Assembly (NCBI RefSeq): GCF_946902045.1
Contig: NZ_OX336253.1
Span: forward strand, 1,054,001 to 1,118,000
Direction of reading: 5' to 3'
Length of the DNA: 64,000 nt
Origin: Neisseria sp. Marseille-Q5346
GTDB lineage: Bacteria; Pseudomonadota; Gammaproteobacteria; Burkholderiales; Neisseriaceae
Shown: positions 1-8,982 of the stretch, in pieces
Layout: each line of letters opens with the position of its first letter
How positions within the stretch are numbered: position 1 is the stretch's first letter
Program-made: the position numbers and the translations under genes
The notes under the pieces: generated by a model
Database searches by the model: none
Told to the model about the DNA's origin: nothing
The model's input: the letters and a program-made list of their open reading frames with translations, nothing else

Positions 1-74
1 TAGCAACTTTGTTTGCGGTATCGGAAGCGTGCGCGGCAGAAATTTTTGAACGCGTGGGTTTTCAGACGGCCTAA
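1..74 (+). CDS. 3' end of an unidentified gene cut by the window edge
   Basis: An open frame enters from the left edge (codons in phase with position 3) and ends at TAA 72-74. The visible C-terminus is about 23 residues ending in VGFQTA. The last codons are supplied by a reversed uptake sequence, a common neisserial situation in which the DUS forms the end of the coding region. Too little is visible to name the protein. Confidence 0.4.
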   Translation, partial: ATLFAVSEACAAEIFERVGFQTA

Positions 75-95
75 AAAGGGAAAGGAAACAGCATT

Positions 96-959
96 ATGTG
101 GAACACCATGCATGAATGGCTGAACGCTTTGCCTGTCAGCGAAGAAATCATCAAATCGGCATTGATGTCGGTATTGATGATTGTGGCCGTCATTGCCGGG
201 CGCAGCATTTTGCTCTCGGCGCATTTTCGCAGCCATCCGGATTTGAGCATTGAAAACAAACGCCGCTCGCTGGTGTTCAGCCGCAACGTGACCATGTTGC
301 TGATCCTGCTCGGGCTGGCGATGATTTGGGCGGCGCAGATTCAAACTTTGGCCTTGTCGATGTTTGCAGTGGCCGCGGCGATTGTGGTGGCAACCAAAGA
401 GCTGATTATGTGTTTGTCCGGCAGCATCCTGCGTTCGGTAACCAAACAATATTCCATCGGCGACTACATCGAAATCAACGGTCTGCGCGGACGGGTGGTC
501 GATATCAATATGCTGAACACGCTGATGATGCAAATCGGCCCTAATCCGTTGATCGGCCAGCTTTCCGGCAAAACGCTCTCGTTTCCCAACAGCCTGCTTT
601 TGAGCCATACCGTGCGCCGCGACAATATTTTGGGCGATTATGTGATTCATACAGTGGAAATTCCCGTGCCGATTCATTTGGATTCAGACGAAATCATAGG
701 CCGTCTGAAAGCCGTTCTTGAGCCGTTGTGCGAGCCTTATGTCCCTGCCATCAAGCAGCATTTGGAAAACGTGCAAACCCAAAAATTGTTTATCACGCCC
801 GCCGCCCAGCCGCGTGTATCCCGCGTGCCACATGATGACAAGGTGTACAACATCATCGTGCGCTTCGCCTCGCCCGTAGCCAAACGCTTGGAAATCCAAC
901 AGGCGGTTTTGGACGAATTCTTGCGCACGCAATGCCGATTAATCAATAAATTAAAATAG
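96..959 (+). CDS. MscS-family small-conductance mechanosensitive ion channel
   Basis: 287 aa. It probably forms an inner-membrane channel that gates on membrane tension and releases solutes on osmotic downshock. N-terminal hydrophobic segments lie at about residues 20-45 and 65-105. They are followed by the pore-lining/beta-domain region typical of MscS, with the YSIGDYIEINGLRGRV stretch at about residues 117-133, and then an alpha/beta C-terminal domain. AAGGGAAAGGAAACAGC precedes the ATG at 96. The predicted length matches MscS (about 286 aa). Function is inferred from family resemblance; substrate range and gating are not visible. Confidence 0.8.
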   Translation: MWNTMHEWLNALPVSEEIIKSALMSVLMIVAVIAGRSILLSAHFRSHPDLSIENKRRSLVFSRNVTMLLILLGLAMIWAAQIQTLALSMFAVAAAIVVATKELIMCLSGSILRSVTKQYSIGDYIEINGLRGRVVDINMLNTLMMQIGPNPLIGQLSGKTLSFPNSLLLSHTVRRDNILGDYVIHTVEIPVPIHLDSDEIIGRLKAVLEPLCEPYVPAIKQHLENVQTQKLFITPAAQPRVSRVPHDDKVYNIIVRFASPVAKRLEIQQAVLDEFLRTQCRLINKLK

Positions 960-1026
960 CCAAGTTTATATATACTATCAAATCCCTTACAATACCCAAA
1001 TTCACAATCAACAATAAGGAAAACTC

Positions 1027-1893
1027 ATGTTGCCAGAATCAGCCCTTGCCGAAATGTACCCAGTCATTATGACCCCCAGCCATGACGGCAAATATTTCCA
1101 CAACTACACCCTCTCACTTCTGAACATCGTCCACACCAACGCCTCGCACGGCCTGCCGCTTCAAGTGATGATGCAGCGCGGCGAAAGCCTGATTACGCGC
1201 GCGCGCAACAACTGCGTGGCCAGATTTTTGGAAAACAAAGAATGGACGCATTTATTTTGGATTGACTCCGACATCGGCTTCTCTCCCGATTCATTCTACC
1301 GCCTGCTCTTGGCCGATAAAGACGTTGTAGCCGGCGTTTATCCGCTCAAACGCGAAAACTGGCCCCAAGCAGGCCTTCCTGCCGGCACAACCCAAGCCGA
1401 CTTCGAGCGCATGTACACTTCTTACACCGTCAATACCAACGACAAAAATGAAAACGGCGAAATCGTCCTGAAAGTCGATGAAGAAGGCTTTATGAAGGTT
1501 CATGACGCACCAACCGGCTTCATGGTTATCAAACGCAGCGTATTTGAAAAAATGATAGAGGCCTATCCCGAGTTGAACTACGTCTCCGACAGCGACTACA
1601 GCCCGGAAAACAAAGGCCTGCACTACCGCTTCTTCGACTGCATGGTCGATCCTGAAAGCAAACGCTACCTGTCCGAAGACTACACCTTCTGCCACCTCTG
1701 GCGTCAAATCGGCGGCGAAGTGTACGTCGACGTACAATCCAACCTGACCCACCAAGGCGCAAAAGTGTATCGCGGCTCGTTTGCCGAATCTCTGCAAACC
1801 AATGTTGCCAATGCGGTTTATGCCCCAGAAGGCACCACTATGCGCCTCGAGCTGGCCGCACCATTGCACGCCAATCCGCGCGGCGCAGAATAA
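1027..1893 (+). CDS. Putative glycosyltransferase with DXD motif
   Basis: 288 aa, cytoplasmic, without signal peptide or membrane segment. The LFWIDSDIGFSP stretch (about residues 76-88) is a DXD-type nucleotide-sugar/metal site within a GT-A-like fold. The upstream QVMMQRGESLITRARNN segment resembles the N-terminal part of such transferases. An AAGGA ribosome site lies 6-7 bases before the ATG. It is probably a surface-glycan or glycoprotein glycosyltransferase, but donor and acceptor cannot be read from sequence. A DUS-pair terminator follows at 1965. Confidence 0.6.
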   Translation: MLPESALAEMYPVIMTPSHDGKYFHNYTLSLLNIVHTNASHGLPLQVMMQRGESLITRARNNCVARFLENKEWTHLFWIDSDIGFSPDSFYRLLLADKDVVAGVYPLKRENWPQAGLPAGTTQADFERMYTSYTVNTNDKNENGEIVLKVDEEGFMKVHDAPTGFMVIKRSVFEKMIEAYPELNYVSDSDYSPENKGLHYRFFDCMVDPESKRYLSEDYTFCHLWRQIGGEVYVDVQSNLTHQGAKVYRGSFAESLQTNVANAVYAPEGTTMRLELAAPLHANPRGAE

Positions 1894-1964
1894 GATTGGT
1901 TGATAGATAGGCGGAACACTTTAATTCTGCCTGTCTGCCACCATATAACGCCTATCGTTTTCTT

Positions 1965-1990
1965 TTCAGACGGCCACAAGGCCGTCTGAA
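1965..1990 (+). terminator. Inverted DUS pair behind the glycosyltransferase gene
   Basis: TTCAGACGGCC and GGCCGTCTGAA are separated by four bases and can fold into an 11-bp hairpin. There is no T tract, so termination efficiency is uncertain. Confidence 0.5.
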
Positions 1991-2014
1991 TCCATCTTAT
2001 TCAGGAGAAACCAT

Positions 2015-4051
2015 ATGAGCGACAACGTCCTGCTCCACTTGGGCGAAGAACCCCGTTTCGATCAAATCAAAACCGAAGACATCAAACCCGCCCTGCAAAC
2101 CGCCATTGCCGAAGCGCGCGAACAAATCGCCGCCATCAAAGCGCAAACGCACACCGACTGGGTCAACACTGTCGAAAAACTGACCGACATTACCGAACGC
2201 GTCGGCCGCATTTGGAGCGTGGTTTCCCATCTCAACTCCGTGGTCGATACGCCCGAATTGCGTGCCGTATACAACGAATTGATGCCCAAAATCACCATTT
2301 TCTTCACCGAAATCGGTCAAGACATCGAGTTGTACAACCGCTTCAAAATCATCAAAAATTCTGCCGAATTCGACACCCTCTCCCAAGCGCAACAAACCAA
2401 GCTCAACCACGACTTGCGCGACTTCGTCCTCAGCGGTGCCGAATTGCCGCCCGAACAACAGGCAGAACTGGCGCAACTGCAAACCGAAGGCGCGCAACTG
2501 GGTGCCAAATTCGCACAAAACATCCAAGACGCGACCGATGCTTTCGGCATTTACTTTGACGATGCCGCGCCGCTTGCCGGCATCCCCGAAGACTCCATCG
2601 CTATGTTTGCTGCCGCCGCGCAAAGCGAAGGCAAAACAGGCTACAAAATCGGCCTGCAGATTCCGCACTACCTCGCCGTTATCCAATACGCCGACAACCG
2701 CGAACTGCGCGAACAAATCTACCGCGCCTACGTTACCCGTGCCAGCGAATTGGCTGACGAAGGCAAATTCGACAACACGGCCAACGTCGAACAAACGCTC
2801 GCAAACGCGCTGAAAACCGCCAAACTGCTCGGCTTCAAAAACTACGCCGAGCTGTCTCTGGCAACCAAAATGGCGGATACGCCCGAACAGGTTTTAAACT
2901 TCCTGCACGACCTTGCCCGCCGCGCCAAACCGTTTGCCGAAAAAGACTTTGCCGAAATCAAAGCCTTTGCGCGAGAAAACCTGAATATCGAAGATCCGCA
3001 ATCTTGGGATTTGAGCTACGCCGCCGAAAAACTGCGCCAAGCCAAATACGCCTTCAGCGAAACCGAAGTGAAAAAATACTTCCCTATCAGCAAAGTATTG
3101 GCAGGCCTGTTTGCCCAAATCAAAAAACTCTACGGCATCGAGTTGGCTGAAAAAACCGTTCCCGTTTGGCACAAAGACGTGCGCTATTTTGAGCTGAAAC
3201 AAGACGGCCAAACCATCGGCGGCGTTTACATGGACTTGTACGCACGCGAAGGTAAACGCGGCGGCGCATGGATGGACGGCTACAAAAGCCGCCGCCGTTT
3301 CGCCGACGGTACGCTGCAACTGCCGACCGCCTACCTCGTCTGCAACTTCACCCCGCCTGTTGGCGACAAAGAAGCGCGTTTGAGCCACGACGAAATCATC
3401 ACCCTCTTCCACGAAACCGGCCACGGCCTGCACCACTTGTTGACCCAAGTTGACGAAGTGGGCGTATCCGGCATCAACGGCGTCGAATGGGACGCGGTCG
3501 AGCTGCCTAGCCAATTCATGGAAAACTTCGTTTGGGAATACGACGTATTGGCGCAAATGTCCTCGCACGAAGAAACCGGCGCGGTATTGCCGAAAGAACT
3601 GTTCGACAAAATGCACGCCGCCAAAAACTTCCAACGCGGTATGTTCCTCGTCCGTCAAATGGAATTTGCCCTTTTCGACATGGAAATCTACCATCAGGAA
3701 GATGAAGGCCGTCTGAAAGAATGGCCGCAAATCTTGGACAAAGTGCGTCAAGAAGTCGCCGTGACCCAACCGCCGGCATACAACCGCTTTGCCTTGAGCT
3801 TCAACCACATCTTCGCCGGCGGCTACTCCGCAGGCTATTACAGCTACGCATGGGCGGAAGTTTTGAGTGCAGACGCTTACGCCGCTTTTGAAGAAAGCGA
3901 CGACGTTGCCGAAACCGGCCGCCGCTTCTGGGAAGAAATACTGGCCGTCGGCGGTTCGCGCAGCGCAGCCGAATCCTTCAAAGCCTTCCGCGGCCGCGAA
4001 CCAAGCTTGGATGCCCTGCTCCGCCACAGCGGTTTCGACAACGCAGCTTGA
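2015..4051 (+). CDS. prlC: Oligopeptidase A, M3-family zinc metallopeptidase
   Basis: 678 aa, the usual length for oligopeptidase A. This cytoplasmic zinc peptidase degrades short peptides, including cleaved signal peptides. The zinc signature FHETGHGLHH is present, with the first ligand His at residue 466. The third ligand Glu lies in the GVEWDAVELPSQFMENF segment about 25 residues on. The C-terminal FNHIFAGGYSAGYYSY region carries the substrate-binding Tyr/His cluster of M3 enzymes. Start ATG 2015 follows TTCAGGAGAAACC. The coding region includes internal DUS copies. Confidence 0.95.
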   Translation: MSDNVLLHLGEEPRFDQIKTEDIKPALQTAIAEAREQIAAIKAQTHTDWVNTVEKLTDITERVGRIWSVVSHLNSVVDTPELRAVYNELMPKITIFFTEIGQDIELYNRFKIIKNSAEFDTLSQAQQTKLNHDLRDFVLSGAELPPEQQAELAQLQTEGAQLGAKFAQNIQDATDAFGIYFDDAAPLAGIPEDSIAMFAAAAQSEGKTGYKIGLQIPHYLAVIQYADNRELREQIYRAYVTRASELADEGKFDNTANVEQTLANALKTAKLLGFKNYAELSLATKMADTPEQVLNFLHDLARRAKPFAEKDFAEIKAFARENLNIEDPQSWDLSYAAEKLRQAKYAFSETEVKKYFPISKVLAGLFAQIKKLYGIELAEKTVPVWHKDVRYFELKQDGQTIGGVYMDLYAREGKRGGAWMDGYKSRRRFADGTLQLPTAYLVCNFTPPVGDKEARLSHDEIITLFHETGHGLHHLLTQVDEVGVSGINGVEWDAVELPSQFMENFVWEYDVLAQMSSHEETGAVLPKELFDKMHAAKNFQRGMFLVRQMEFALFDMEIYHQEDEGRLKEWPQILDKVRQEVAVTQPPAYNRFALSFNHIFAGGYSAGYYSYAWAEVLSADAYAAFEESDDVAETGRRFWEEILAVGGSRSAAESFKAFRGREPSLDALLRHSGFDNAA

Positions 4052-4097
4052 TTTGAAAATCCGCCGTTTTAAACAGAACGGTTGCTGATTCAAAGTT

Positions 4098-4129
4098 AAA
4101 GGCCGTCTGAAATGTTTCAGACGGCCTTT
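4098..4129 (+). terminator. DUS-pair hairpin after prlC
   Basis: AAAGGCCGTCTGAAA, two bases, then TTTCAGACGGCCTTT: a 15-bp perfect stem ending in T residues. Confidence 0.75.
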
Positions 4130-4241
4130 CGGTTGGCACAATTAATGAGGAACAATAAATACGTCCAATCTCTAACAATTTTTTCGGAAGAAACTGAAGT
4201 CCGTATTTCAAACCCCAATCTCCCCCTGCCCATCGCTAAAA

Positions 4242-4505
4242 TTAGTTTTTGCCCTTTTTATCGCCTGCTGCCAAACGCATATTGATAAATTCCATCATCA
4301 AATCTTTTTTCGTCCAGAAAAAGGTTTTCATTTTTTCCAAAGAATAGATTTTCCGAATCATCGCCGGCAATCCTGCATGAACGATGGCCGCGACTTCGCC
4401 ATTGGTTGTTTCGTTGTCCATGGCGGCTTTGAGGTTTAGATTGCGCGTATTCAGGTAGTTGCTAAGCTCTTTTCTGACGCTGTTGCTGATTTCGAATTGT
4501 TTCAT
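4242..4505 (-). CDS. Small conserved-looking hypothetical protein (87 aa)
   Basis: The chosen start is the ATG at 4505-4503, just after GGACGGAAAAC. The open frame extends upstream but the extra N-terminus looks like non-coding AT-rich DNA. The product is basic and soluble, begins MKQFEISNSVRKEL and has a charged C-terminus (GDKKGKN). No domain is recognised. Base composition is AT-richer than neighbouring housekeeping genes, so it may be an acquired or fast-evolving gene. Confidence 0.45.
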   Translation of the reverse strand: MKQFEISNSVRKELSNYLNTRNLNLKAAMDNETTNGEVAAIVHAGLPAMIRKIYSLEKMKTFFWTKKDLMMEFINMRLAAGDKKGKN

Positions 4506-4739
4506 GTTTTCCGTCCATAATGTTTTTATAATTAAATAGCATAGAATTCTAACAAGTTTTTTGCATTGTGCATATCCCAACTTGCATATTATTGCAGAAT
4601 TTACAATTTGGCTTTTGGGTAAAATCATGCCTGCAACACATTGTTGCGGCGCACCCTGTCGGATTGTTTTGACTATTTTGTTTCGGCTTGGGCCGCATTG
4701 CGGATAAAATAATGGTTTTAGGTTTTGAGGCCGTCTGAA

Positions 4740-5159
4740 ATGTATTTGTGGTTTAAGCTGTTACACATATTTTTTGTAATTTCTTGGTTTGCGGGACTGT
4801 TTTATCTGCCGCGGATTTATGTGAATCTGGCGCAATTAGAACCCGGCAGCGTGGAATATGTACGGCTGACGGATATGTCGCGGCGGCTGTACCGCTTTAT
4901 GTCGCCTTTGGGCTGGGGAACGCTGATATTTGGCGCGGCCATCGGGTTTGTAAACAATTGGTGGGGCAACGGCTGGCTGGCGGTTAAATTATTGTGCGGC
5001 CTGCTGCTCTTGGCCTACCAGCTTTATTGTGGCATGCTGCTGCGCCGTTTCCAGAACGGCAGCAATGTGTATTCGCACCGCTGGTATCGGGTATTCAACG
5101 AACTCCCCGTATTGATGATGGTGGCCGCGCTTTATATGGTGGTTTTCAAGCCGTTTTGA
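4740..5159 (+). CDS. hemJ: HemJ-like protoporphyrinogen IX oxidase (CopD/UPF0093 family)
   Basis: 139 aa with four predicted membrane helices. The N-terminus MYLWFKLLHIFFVISWFAGLF matches the HemJ pattern, including the His near residue 9 preceding the first helix. HemJ oxidises protoporphyrinogen IX to protoporphyrin IX in haem synthesis in bacteria without HemG or HemY. The ATG at 4740 directly follows a DUS that overlaps the ribosome-binding region; a TTG five codons upstream is possible but less likely. The ring-oxidation function is inferred from family similarity. Confidence 0.7.
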   Translation: MYLWFKLLHIFFVISWFAGLFYLPRIYVNLAQLEPGSVEYVRLTDMSRRLYRFMSPLGWGTLIFGAAIGFVNNWWGNGWLAVKLLCGLLLLAYQLYCGMLLRRFQNGSNVYSHRWYRVFNELPVLMMVAALYMVVFKPF

Positions 5160-5197
5160 TCTTCAGACGGCCTGTTTGGTAAATAAGGAAAGAATTC

Positions 5198-5668
5198 ATG
5201 ACGGTCGAAATCGAACGCCGCTTTTTGCTGGCGGATGACAGTTGGCGCAAAGCGGCAAGCGAGCCGCTGGTGTTGCAACAGGGCTATTTGAGCGTGGAAA
5301 AAGAGCGCACCATCCGTGTGCGGATTATCGGTTCGCAAGCATGGCTGACCCTGAAAGGCTATATTTCCGACATGACGCGCAGCGAGTTTGAATACGAAAT
5401 CCCGCTGGCTCACGCGCAAGCGATGATGGCGGATATGTGCCCGTTTAAAATGGAAAAATACCGCTATCGGGTCGAATTTGAAGGCTTTGTGTATGAAATC
5501 GACGAATATTTCGGCGACAATGCACCATTGATTGTGGCGGAAATCGAATTGCCGTCTGAAGATACCGAGTTTCCCAAACCGTCTTGGCTGGGCAAGGAAA
5601 TCACGGCAGACGGTAAATTCACCAATGCGTATTTGAGCAAACATCCGTATTCGTCTTGGACGGAATAA
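5198..5668 (+). CDS. CYTH-domain protein (triphosphate tunnel metalloenzyme superfamily)
   Basis: 156 aa. The N-terminal signature of the family (ExExK) reads EIERR here, with Arg replacing Lys. Alternating charged beta strands follow (TIRVRI, LTLKGY, FEYEIP, YRYRVEFEGF, EIDEYFG, IVAEIEL), as expected for an eight-stranded tunnel that binds triphosphate compounds with divalent metal. Small bacterial CYTH proteins act as tripolyphosphatases or thiamine triphosphatases; the substrate here is not determinable. AAGGAAAGAATTC precedes the ATG. Confidence 0.8.
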   Translation: MTVEIERRFLLADDSWRKAASEPLVLQQGYLSVEKERTIRVRIIGSQAWLTLKGYISDMTRSEFEYEIPLAHAQAMMADMCPFKMEKYRYRVEFEGFVYEIDEYFGDNAPLIVAEIELPSEDTEFPKPSWLGKEITADGKFTNAYLSKHPYSSWTE

Positions 5669-5692
5669 GGGTGATAACCTCTCTGCACATAC

Positions 5693-5723
5693 AAAAAAGG
5701 CATGTATCGAACATGCCTTTTTT
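5693..5723 (+). terminator. Intrinsic terminator of the CYTH gene
   Basis: AAAAAAGGCATGT, loop ATCGA, ACATGCCTTTTTT. The perfect stem with flanking A and T runs could also work for the minus-strand ubiG transcript. Confidence 0.85.
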
Positions 5724-5825
5724 CTTTTCAGACGGCCTGATTTACCTTACCGATATTTGTATCAAGCTGCTTTCGACATACCGTTTCAAATATCGGGCAA
5801 GCCAGTGTGCTTTATCCGTTGAACC

Positions 5826-6539
5826 TTATGCCGGACGGCAGGCAACCATATAATTGACCTCGGTCGAGTCGCACAAGGAATAACGGCCGCTCAACAAATT
5901 GTAGGTCATGCCCTTGCTGCCGACGGTATCCAATCCGGCTTGGCGGCACATACGAGCGAGTTCTGCCGGCGTGATAAATTTTTTCCAGTCGTGCGTGCCT
6001 TTGGGGACGAATTTCAACAGATATTCTGCGCCGACAATCAGATGCAGATAAGATTTGGGATTGCGGTTGATGGTGGAGAAAAACACCATGCCGTCGGGTT
6101 TGACCAGTTTCGCGCAAGCTTGAACGATGGCGGACGGATCGGGAACGTGTTCCATCATTTCCATACACGTTACCACGTCAAAGCTGTGCGGCTGCTCGGC
6201 AGCGAGGTCTTCGACGCGGATGCAGCGGTAATCGATATTGGCAACGTGTTGAGCGGCCGCATGGGCAGCGGCGGTTTGCAGGGATTTTTCCGCCATATCG
6301 ATGCCGGTAACGTGTTCTGCGCCGCGTTTGGCCATGCTTTCTGACAAAATACCGCCACCGCAGCCTACATCCAACACACGTTTGCCTGCCAATCCGGCAT
6401 AGCCGTCGATATAGTCGAGGCGCAAGGGGTTGATGTCATGCAGGGGCTTGAATTCGCCGTTTTTATCCCACCATTTGTCGGCGATTTGGCTGAACTTGGC
6501 GATTTCGCCGGCATCTACGTTGTCGTGTTGATTGCTCAT
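5826..6539 (-). CDS. ubiG: Ubiquinone biosynthesis O-methyltransferase UbiG
   Basis: 237 aa from the ATG at 6539, which has GGAG at a sensible distance; an in-frame ATG five codons upstream overlaps that ribosome site and is less likely. UbiG performs both SAM-dependent O-methylations in ubiquinone synthesis. The SAM motif [12 protein letters not shown] is at about residues 55-67. The N-terminal [29 protein letters not shown] block and the GTHDWKKFI segment are characteristic of UbiG rather than generic methyltransferases. Confidence 0.93.
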   Translation of the reverse strand: MSNQHDNVDAGEIAKFSQIADKWWDKNGEFKPLHDINPLRLDYIDGYAGLAGKRVLDVGCGGGILSESMAKRGAEHVTGIDMAEKSLQTAAAHAAAQHVANIDYRCIRVEDLAAEQPHSFDVVTCMEMMEHVPDPSAIVQACAKLVKPDGMVFFSTINRNPKSYLHLIVGAEYLLKFVPKGTHDWKKFITPAELARMCRQAGLDTVGSKGMTYNLLSGRYSLCDSTEVNYMVACRPA

Positions 6540-6658
6540 GGTTTGCTCCTGCATAAAATAATTCGCCTGATTTTAGCCGATTGTGCTTCAAAATAAAATG
6601 TTTCAGACGGCCTTTGCCTGTTTATCGGCCCTATTTCAACTTTCATCCGCCTACCCAT

Positions 6659-6686
6659 AAAAAACGCACCTTGTTGCAAGGTGCGT
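6659..6686 (-). terminator. Terminator of the cytochrome c lipoprotein gene
   Basis: Read on the minus strand: ACGCACCTTG, short loop, CAAGGTGCGT, then a T run, 16 bases past the stop codon. Confidence 0.85.
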
Positions 6687-6701
6687 TTCAATCGGTACGA
6701 T

Positions 6702-7235
6702 TTAGAATTTAGCGCCGGATTCGTTGGCCATGTAGTCAACTGCGGCTTTCACTTCATCATCGCTCAAGCTGCCGTTGCCGCCTTTGGCAGGCATGGCTTG
6801 GAAGCCTTCGAGGGCGTGTTTGTGCAAGGTGTCTTTACCTTGTTTAATGCGAGGCGCCCAGTCTTCTTTTTTGCCTACAGCAGGGGCGCCGGGAATCAAG
6901 CCGCTGTGGCATGCTTTACAGTTCGCTTCAAAAACAGCTTTGCCGTCCACTTTGGCGGATTCGGCAGGCTTGGCTTCAGCGGCAGGCGCTTCGGCTTTCT
7001 CTTCGGGCTTGGCGGCTTCTTCAGGTTTCGCGGCTTCCTCTGCTTTGCTGGCGGCAGCTTCAACCTTATCGGCGGCTTCTTGAGCGGCAGATGCAGTCGC
7101 ATCGGCAACAGAAGCGGCTTCGGTTTTAACTTCAGATGCAACGGCTTGAGCAGCCTCTTGAGTCTCCTGTTTAGCCTCTTGGGAACAAGCTGTCAAACCA
7201 GCCATCATCATTACGGCAATCAGTAATTTGTTCAT
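6702..7235 (-). CDS. Membrane-anchored class I c-type cytochrome lipoprotein (cytochrome c5-like domain)
   Basis: 177 aa. A lipoprotein signal peptide ends in the lipobox LTAC (Cys17). A roughly 75-residue Ala/Glu/Lys-rich linker follows, which should act as a flexible or helical tether. The C-terminal domain has one haem-attachment motif, CKACH, and a distal Met within QAMPAKGG, the ligand pattern of cytochrome c5-like domains. It probably shuttles electrons between the bc1 complex and terminal oxidases or a peroxidase at the periplasmic face. The linker could vary in length between strains because of its repetitive codons. Confidence 0.85.
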   Translation of the reverse strand: MNKLLIAVMMMAGLTACSQEAKQETQEAAQAVASEVKTEAASVADATASAAQEAADKVEAAASKAEEAAKPEEAAKPEEKAEAPAAEAKPAESAKVDGKAVFEANCKACHSGLIPGAPAVGKKEDWAPRIKQGKDTLHKHALEGFQAMPAKGGNGSLSDDEVKAAVDYMANESGAKF

Positions 7236-7393
7236 GTTCTGTCTTTCGTTAGTTTTAGTTTAAATCACTGTTTTATATAAACAGCTCAAAAATTCTAGCA
7301 TAGAAACTAATACTTTTGACCTACACTATAATAAATATTGGTATAAATCAGATTTTGTCACAAAAACAGGAAAAACATATTGACACCACCTCT

Positions 7394-7573
7394 CTACTCG
7401 GATAGAAATTTACGCCATTTGTCATGAAGCGCGATAACTTTTATTTTATTGTTCAAGCAGTTACTCATTTTATTTTCAAAGTTTCCTTTAGAATTCAAAT
7501 TTTTACCGACTTCTCCATGAGTAGCGTCAACCTGAAAGCCATCCCCATCCCAAAAAGGCCGTCTGAACCCCAA
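7394..7573 (-). pseudogene. Possible C-terminal remnant of a secreted toxin-like protein
   Basis: An open minus-strand frame ends at TAG 7394-7396 and reads WDGDGFQVDATHGEVGKN then a Lys/Asn-rich tail ending KWRKFLSE. The only upstream start is a TTG inside the DUS, and no ribosome site is visible. The H-G-E-V...KG pattern recalls the tails of contact-dependent or colicin-type nuclease domains, but this is a weak resemblance. It may be an orphan fragment or a chance frame. Confidence 0.25.
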
Positions 7574-7595
7574 TCAGGTTTCAGACGGCCTTTTT
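7552..7595. terminator. DUS-pair hairpin with A and T runs
   Basis: AAAAAGGCCGTCTGAACC, short loop, GGTTTCAGACGGCCTTTTT. It could terminate transcripts in either direction. Confidence 0.6.
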
Positions 7596-7703
7596 GAATC
7601 ATGTTAATAAACATTTGCCGCTTGGCCATGCAAAAGACACCGGCAGGCTTACCTATTTATGTGGTTATTCATATCCCGACGACAATTTAATCCATTGCCG
7701 CCA

Positions 7704-7976
7704 TTAGTCTTTTGCCAATGTTTCAGCTTCAGCCCACAAGCCCCGTTTCTGCTCCGCCGTCAATTTCTTAATGCCGATTTCCCGTTTCAGCGCTTCACTT
7801 TTGTTCAGGCCGTCTGAAACGATGCGCATCTCGACAGGCTTGTTCAAACGCGTGTATTTCGCGCCTTTTCCTGACAAATGCGCCGCAAACCGCTCTTGCG
7901 GACGGTTGCTGATCCCGCAATAAAACGCGCCGTTTTCGCACAAAATCAGGTAAACGCTCCAATTTTCCGCGTTCAT
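7704..7976 (-). CDS. GIY-YIG nuclease-superfamily protein (UPF0213/YhbQ-like)
   Basis: 90 aa. The GIY-YIG hallmark appears as VYLILCENGAFYCGISNRPQERFAAHL near the N-terminus (VYL and YCG elements with the conserved Arg), followed by KYTRLNKP. Single-domain members of this family are DNA-repair-associated or of unknown role. The start codon overlaps the stop of the upstream lysR gene by four bases (ATGA), so the two are probably co-translated. Confidence 0.85.
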   Translation of the reverse strand: MNAENWSVYLILCENGAFYCGISNRPQERFAAHLSGKGAKYTRLNKPVEMRIVSDGLNKSEALKREIGIKKLTAEQKRGLWAEAETLAKD

Positions 7977-8863
7977 AAACCCCCTTCCTTGGCAAAACTC
8001 TCAGTAAAAATGCGCACGGCAGCCTCGGTTTTGGCAGACTGCACACGATAAGGCGTGACCAAATAAAGGCTGACCGGCGGCAATGTCCATTCAGGCAAAA
8101 CCGCTTTCAGACGGCCTTGTGCGATTTTCTCCCTCACTTCGCCGCCCACTTGTAAAGACAAACCAAATCCACTTTCGGTCAGGCTACACACGGCGGCAAG
8201 ATGCGTGCAGGCAATGCTGTCGGCGATGTCGAGGAAATAGCTTTCTTCACCATTTTGCAAGGTCGTACGGACAGGTAAAAAATGCAGCCAGCGGTGTGCA
8301 TGAAGCTGAGAGGGATGGGTAATGGGCGGATACCGGTCGAGATAATCGGGTGCGGCGCAAATGATGTACGGCCACGTCACGAGATGGCGCGCAACCAAGT
8401 TGGGATCGTCCAAAGCCCGGTCGCCGCCGCGTATGGCGATGTCGGTCTGATTGTGTTGCAAGTCGTCCAAAGTATCGCTGAAATTGAGGACTGGGCGGAT
8501 TTTGGGAAACTTGGTTTGCAATCGCGAAAAGGCCGTCTGAAAAGCGCGGGAACCAATGACGCAGGAAGTCAGGGAAATGCGCAATTCGCCGACGGGTTCG
8601 GTCTTCAGATTGTCGATAACGGTACGCGTATCGGCAAGGGTGGCGGCGAGGCGGTGGCAGTATTCGCCCAAGGCGCGGCCGGCATCGGTCGGCGCAAGGC
8701 TGCGCGTACTGCGGTTTAACAGCTTGATGCCGTGCAGGGTTTCGAGGCGGTTGATGTGCTGGCTGACGGCAGACGGCGTCATGCCCAACGCGGCAGCAGC
8801 GGCGTTCATGCTGCCATGTTCGAGGACGGTAGCGAAAACGAGCAGAGGTTTGATGTCTTGCAT
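7973..8863 (-). CDS. LysR-family transcriptional regulator
   Basis: 296 aa. The N-terminal winged helix-turn-helix (residues 1-60) has the family pattern AALGMTPSAVSQHINRLE. A two-lobe substrate-binding domain starts at about residue 90. The gene is divergent from the NAD(P)-binding reductase at 8983, the usual arrangement when a LysR protein controls its neighbour. The 119-base gap between the two starts holds a DUS and is the place to look for its operator. Effector unknown. Confidence 0.92.
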   Translation of the reverse strand: MQDIKPLLVFATVLEHGSMNAAAAALGMTPSAVSQHINRLETLHGIKLLNRSTRSLAPTDAGRALGEYCHRLAATLADTRTVIDNLKTEPVGELRISLTSCVIGSRAFQTAFSRLQTKFPKIRPVLNFSDTLDDLQHNQTDIAIRGGDRALDDPNLVARHLVTWPYIICAAPDYLDRYPPITHPSQLHAHRWLHFLPVRTTLQNGEESYFLDIADSIACTHLAAVCSLTESGFGLSLQVGGEVREKIAQGRLKAVLPEWTLPPVSLYLVTPYRVQSAKTEAAVRIFTESFAKEGGL

Positions 8864-8982
8864 TTCGACTAATTATGTAGTTCAACTTCACAATAATAAC
8901 AGTAAATCAGGGATTATCAAGCGTTTCAGACGGCCTTACAATGCGCTCATCTAATCAATCACATCCCTACAAGGAGTCAAAT

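Larger units (their letters stand above)
7236..7703. other. 468-base spacer with a possible gene remnant and a DUS-pair terminator
   Basis: The left part is AT-rich and probably contains the promoter of the cytochrome gene (minus strand). A coding-like minus-strand frame lies at 7394-7573 and a DUS-pair hairpin at 7552-7595. I see no other feature in the remainder. Confidence 0.5.

Noticed and set aside
2894..4141. 415-codon minus-strand frame opposite prlC
   Set aside because: Mirror frame of a well-supported metallopeptidase gene; no family similarity.
4740..5159. Start of hemJ at the TTG codon 4725
   Set aside because: It would translate the uptake sequence (RPSE) ahead of the conserved MYLW start of the family.
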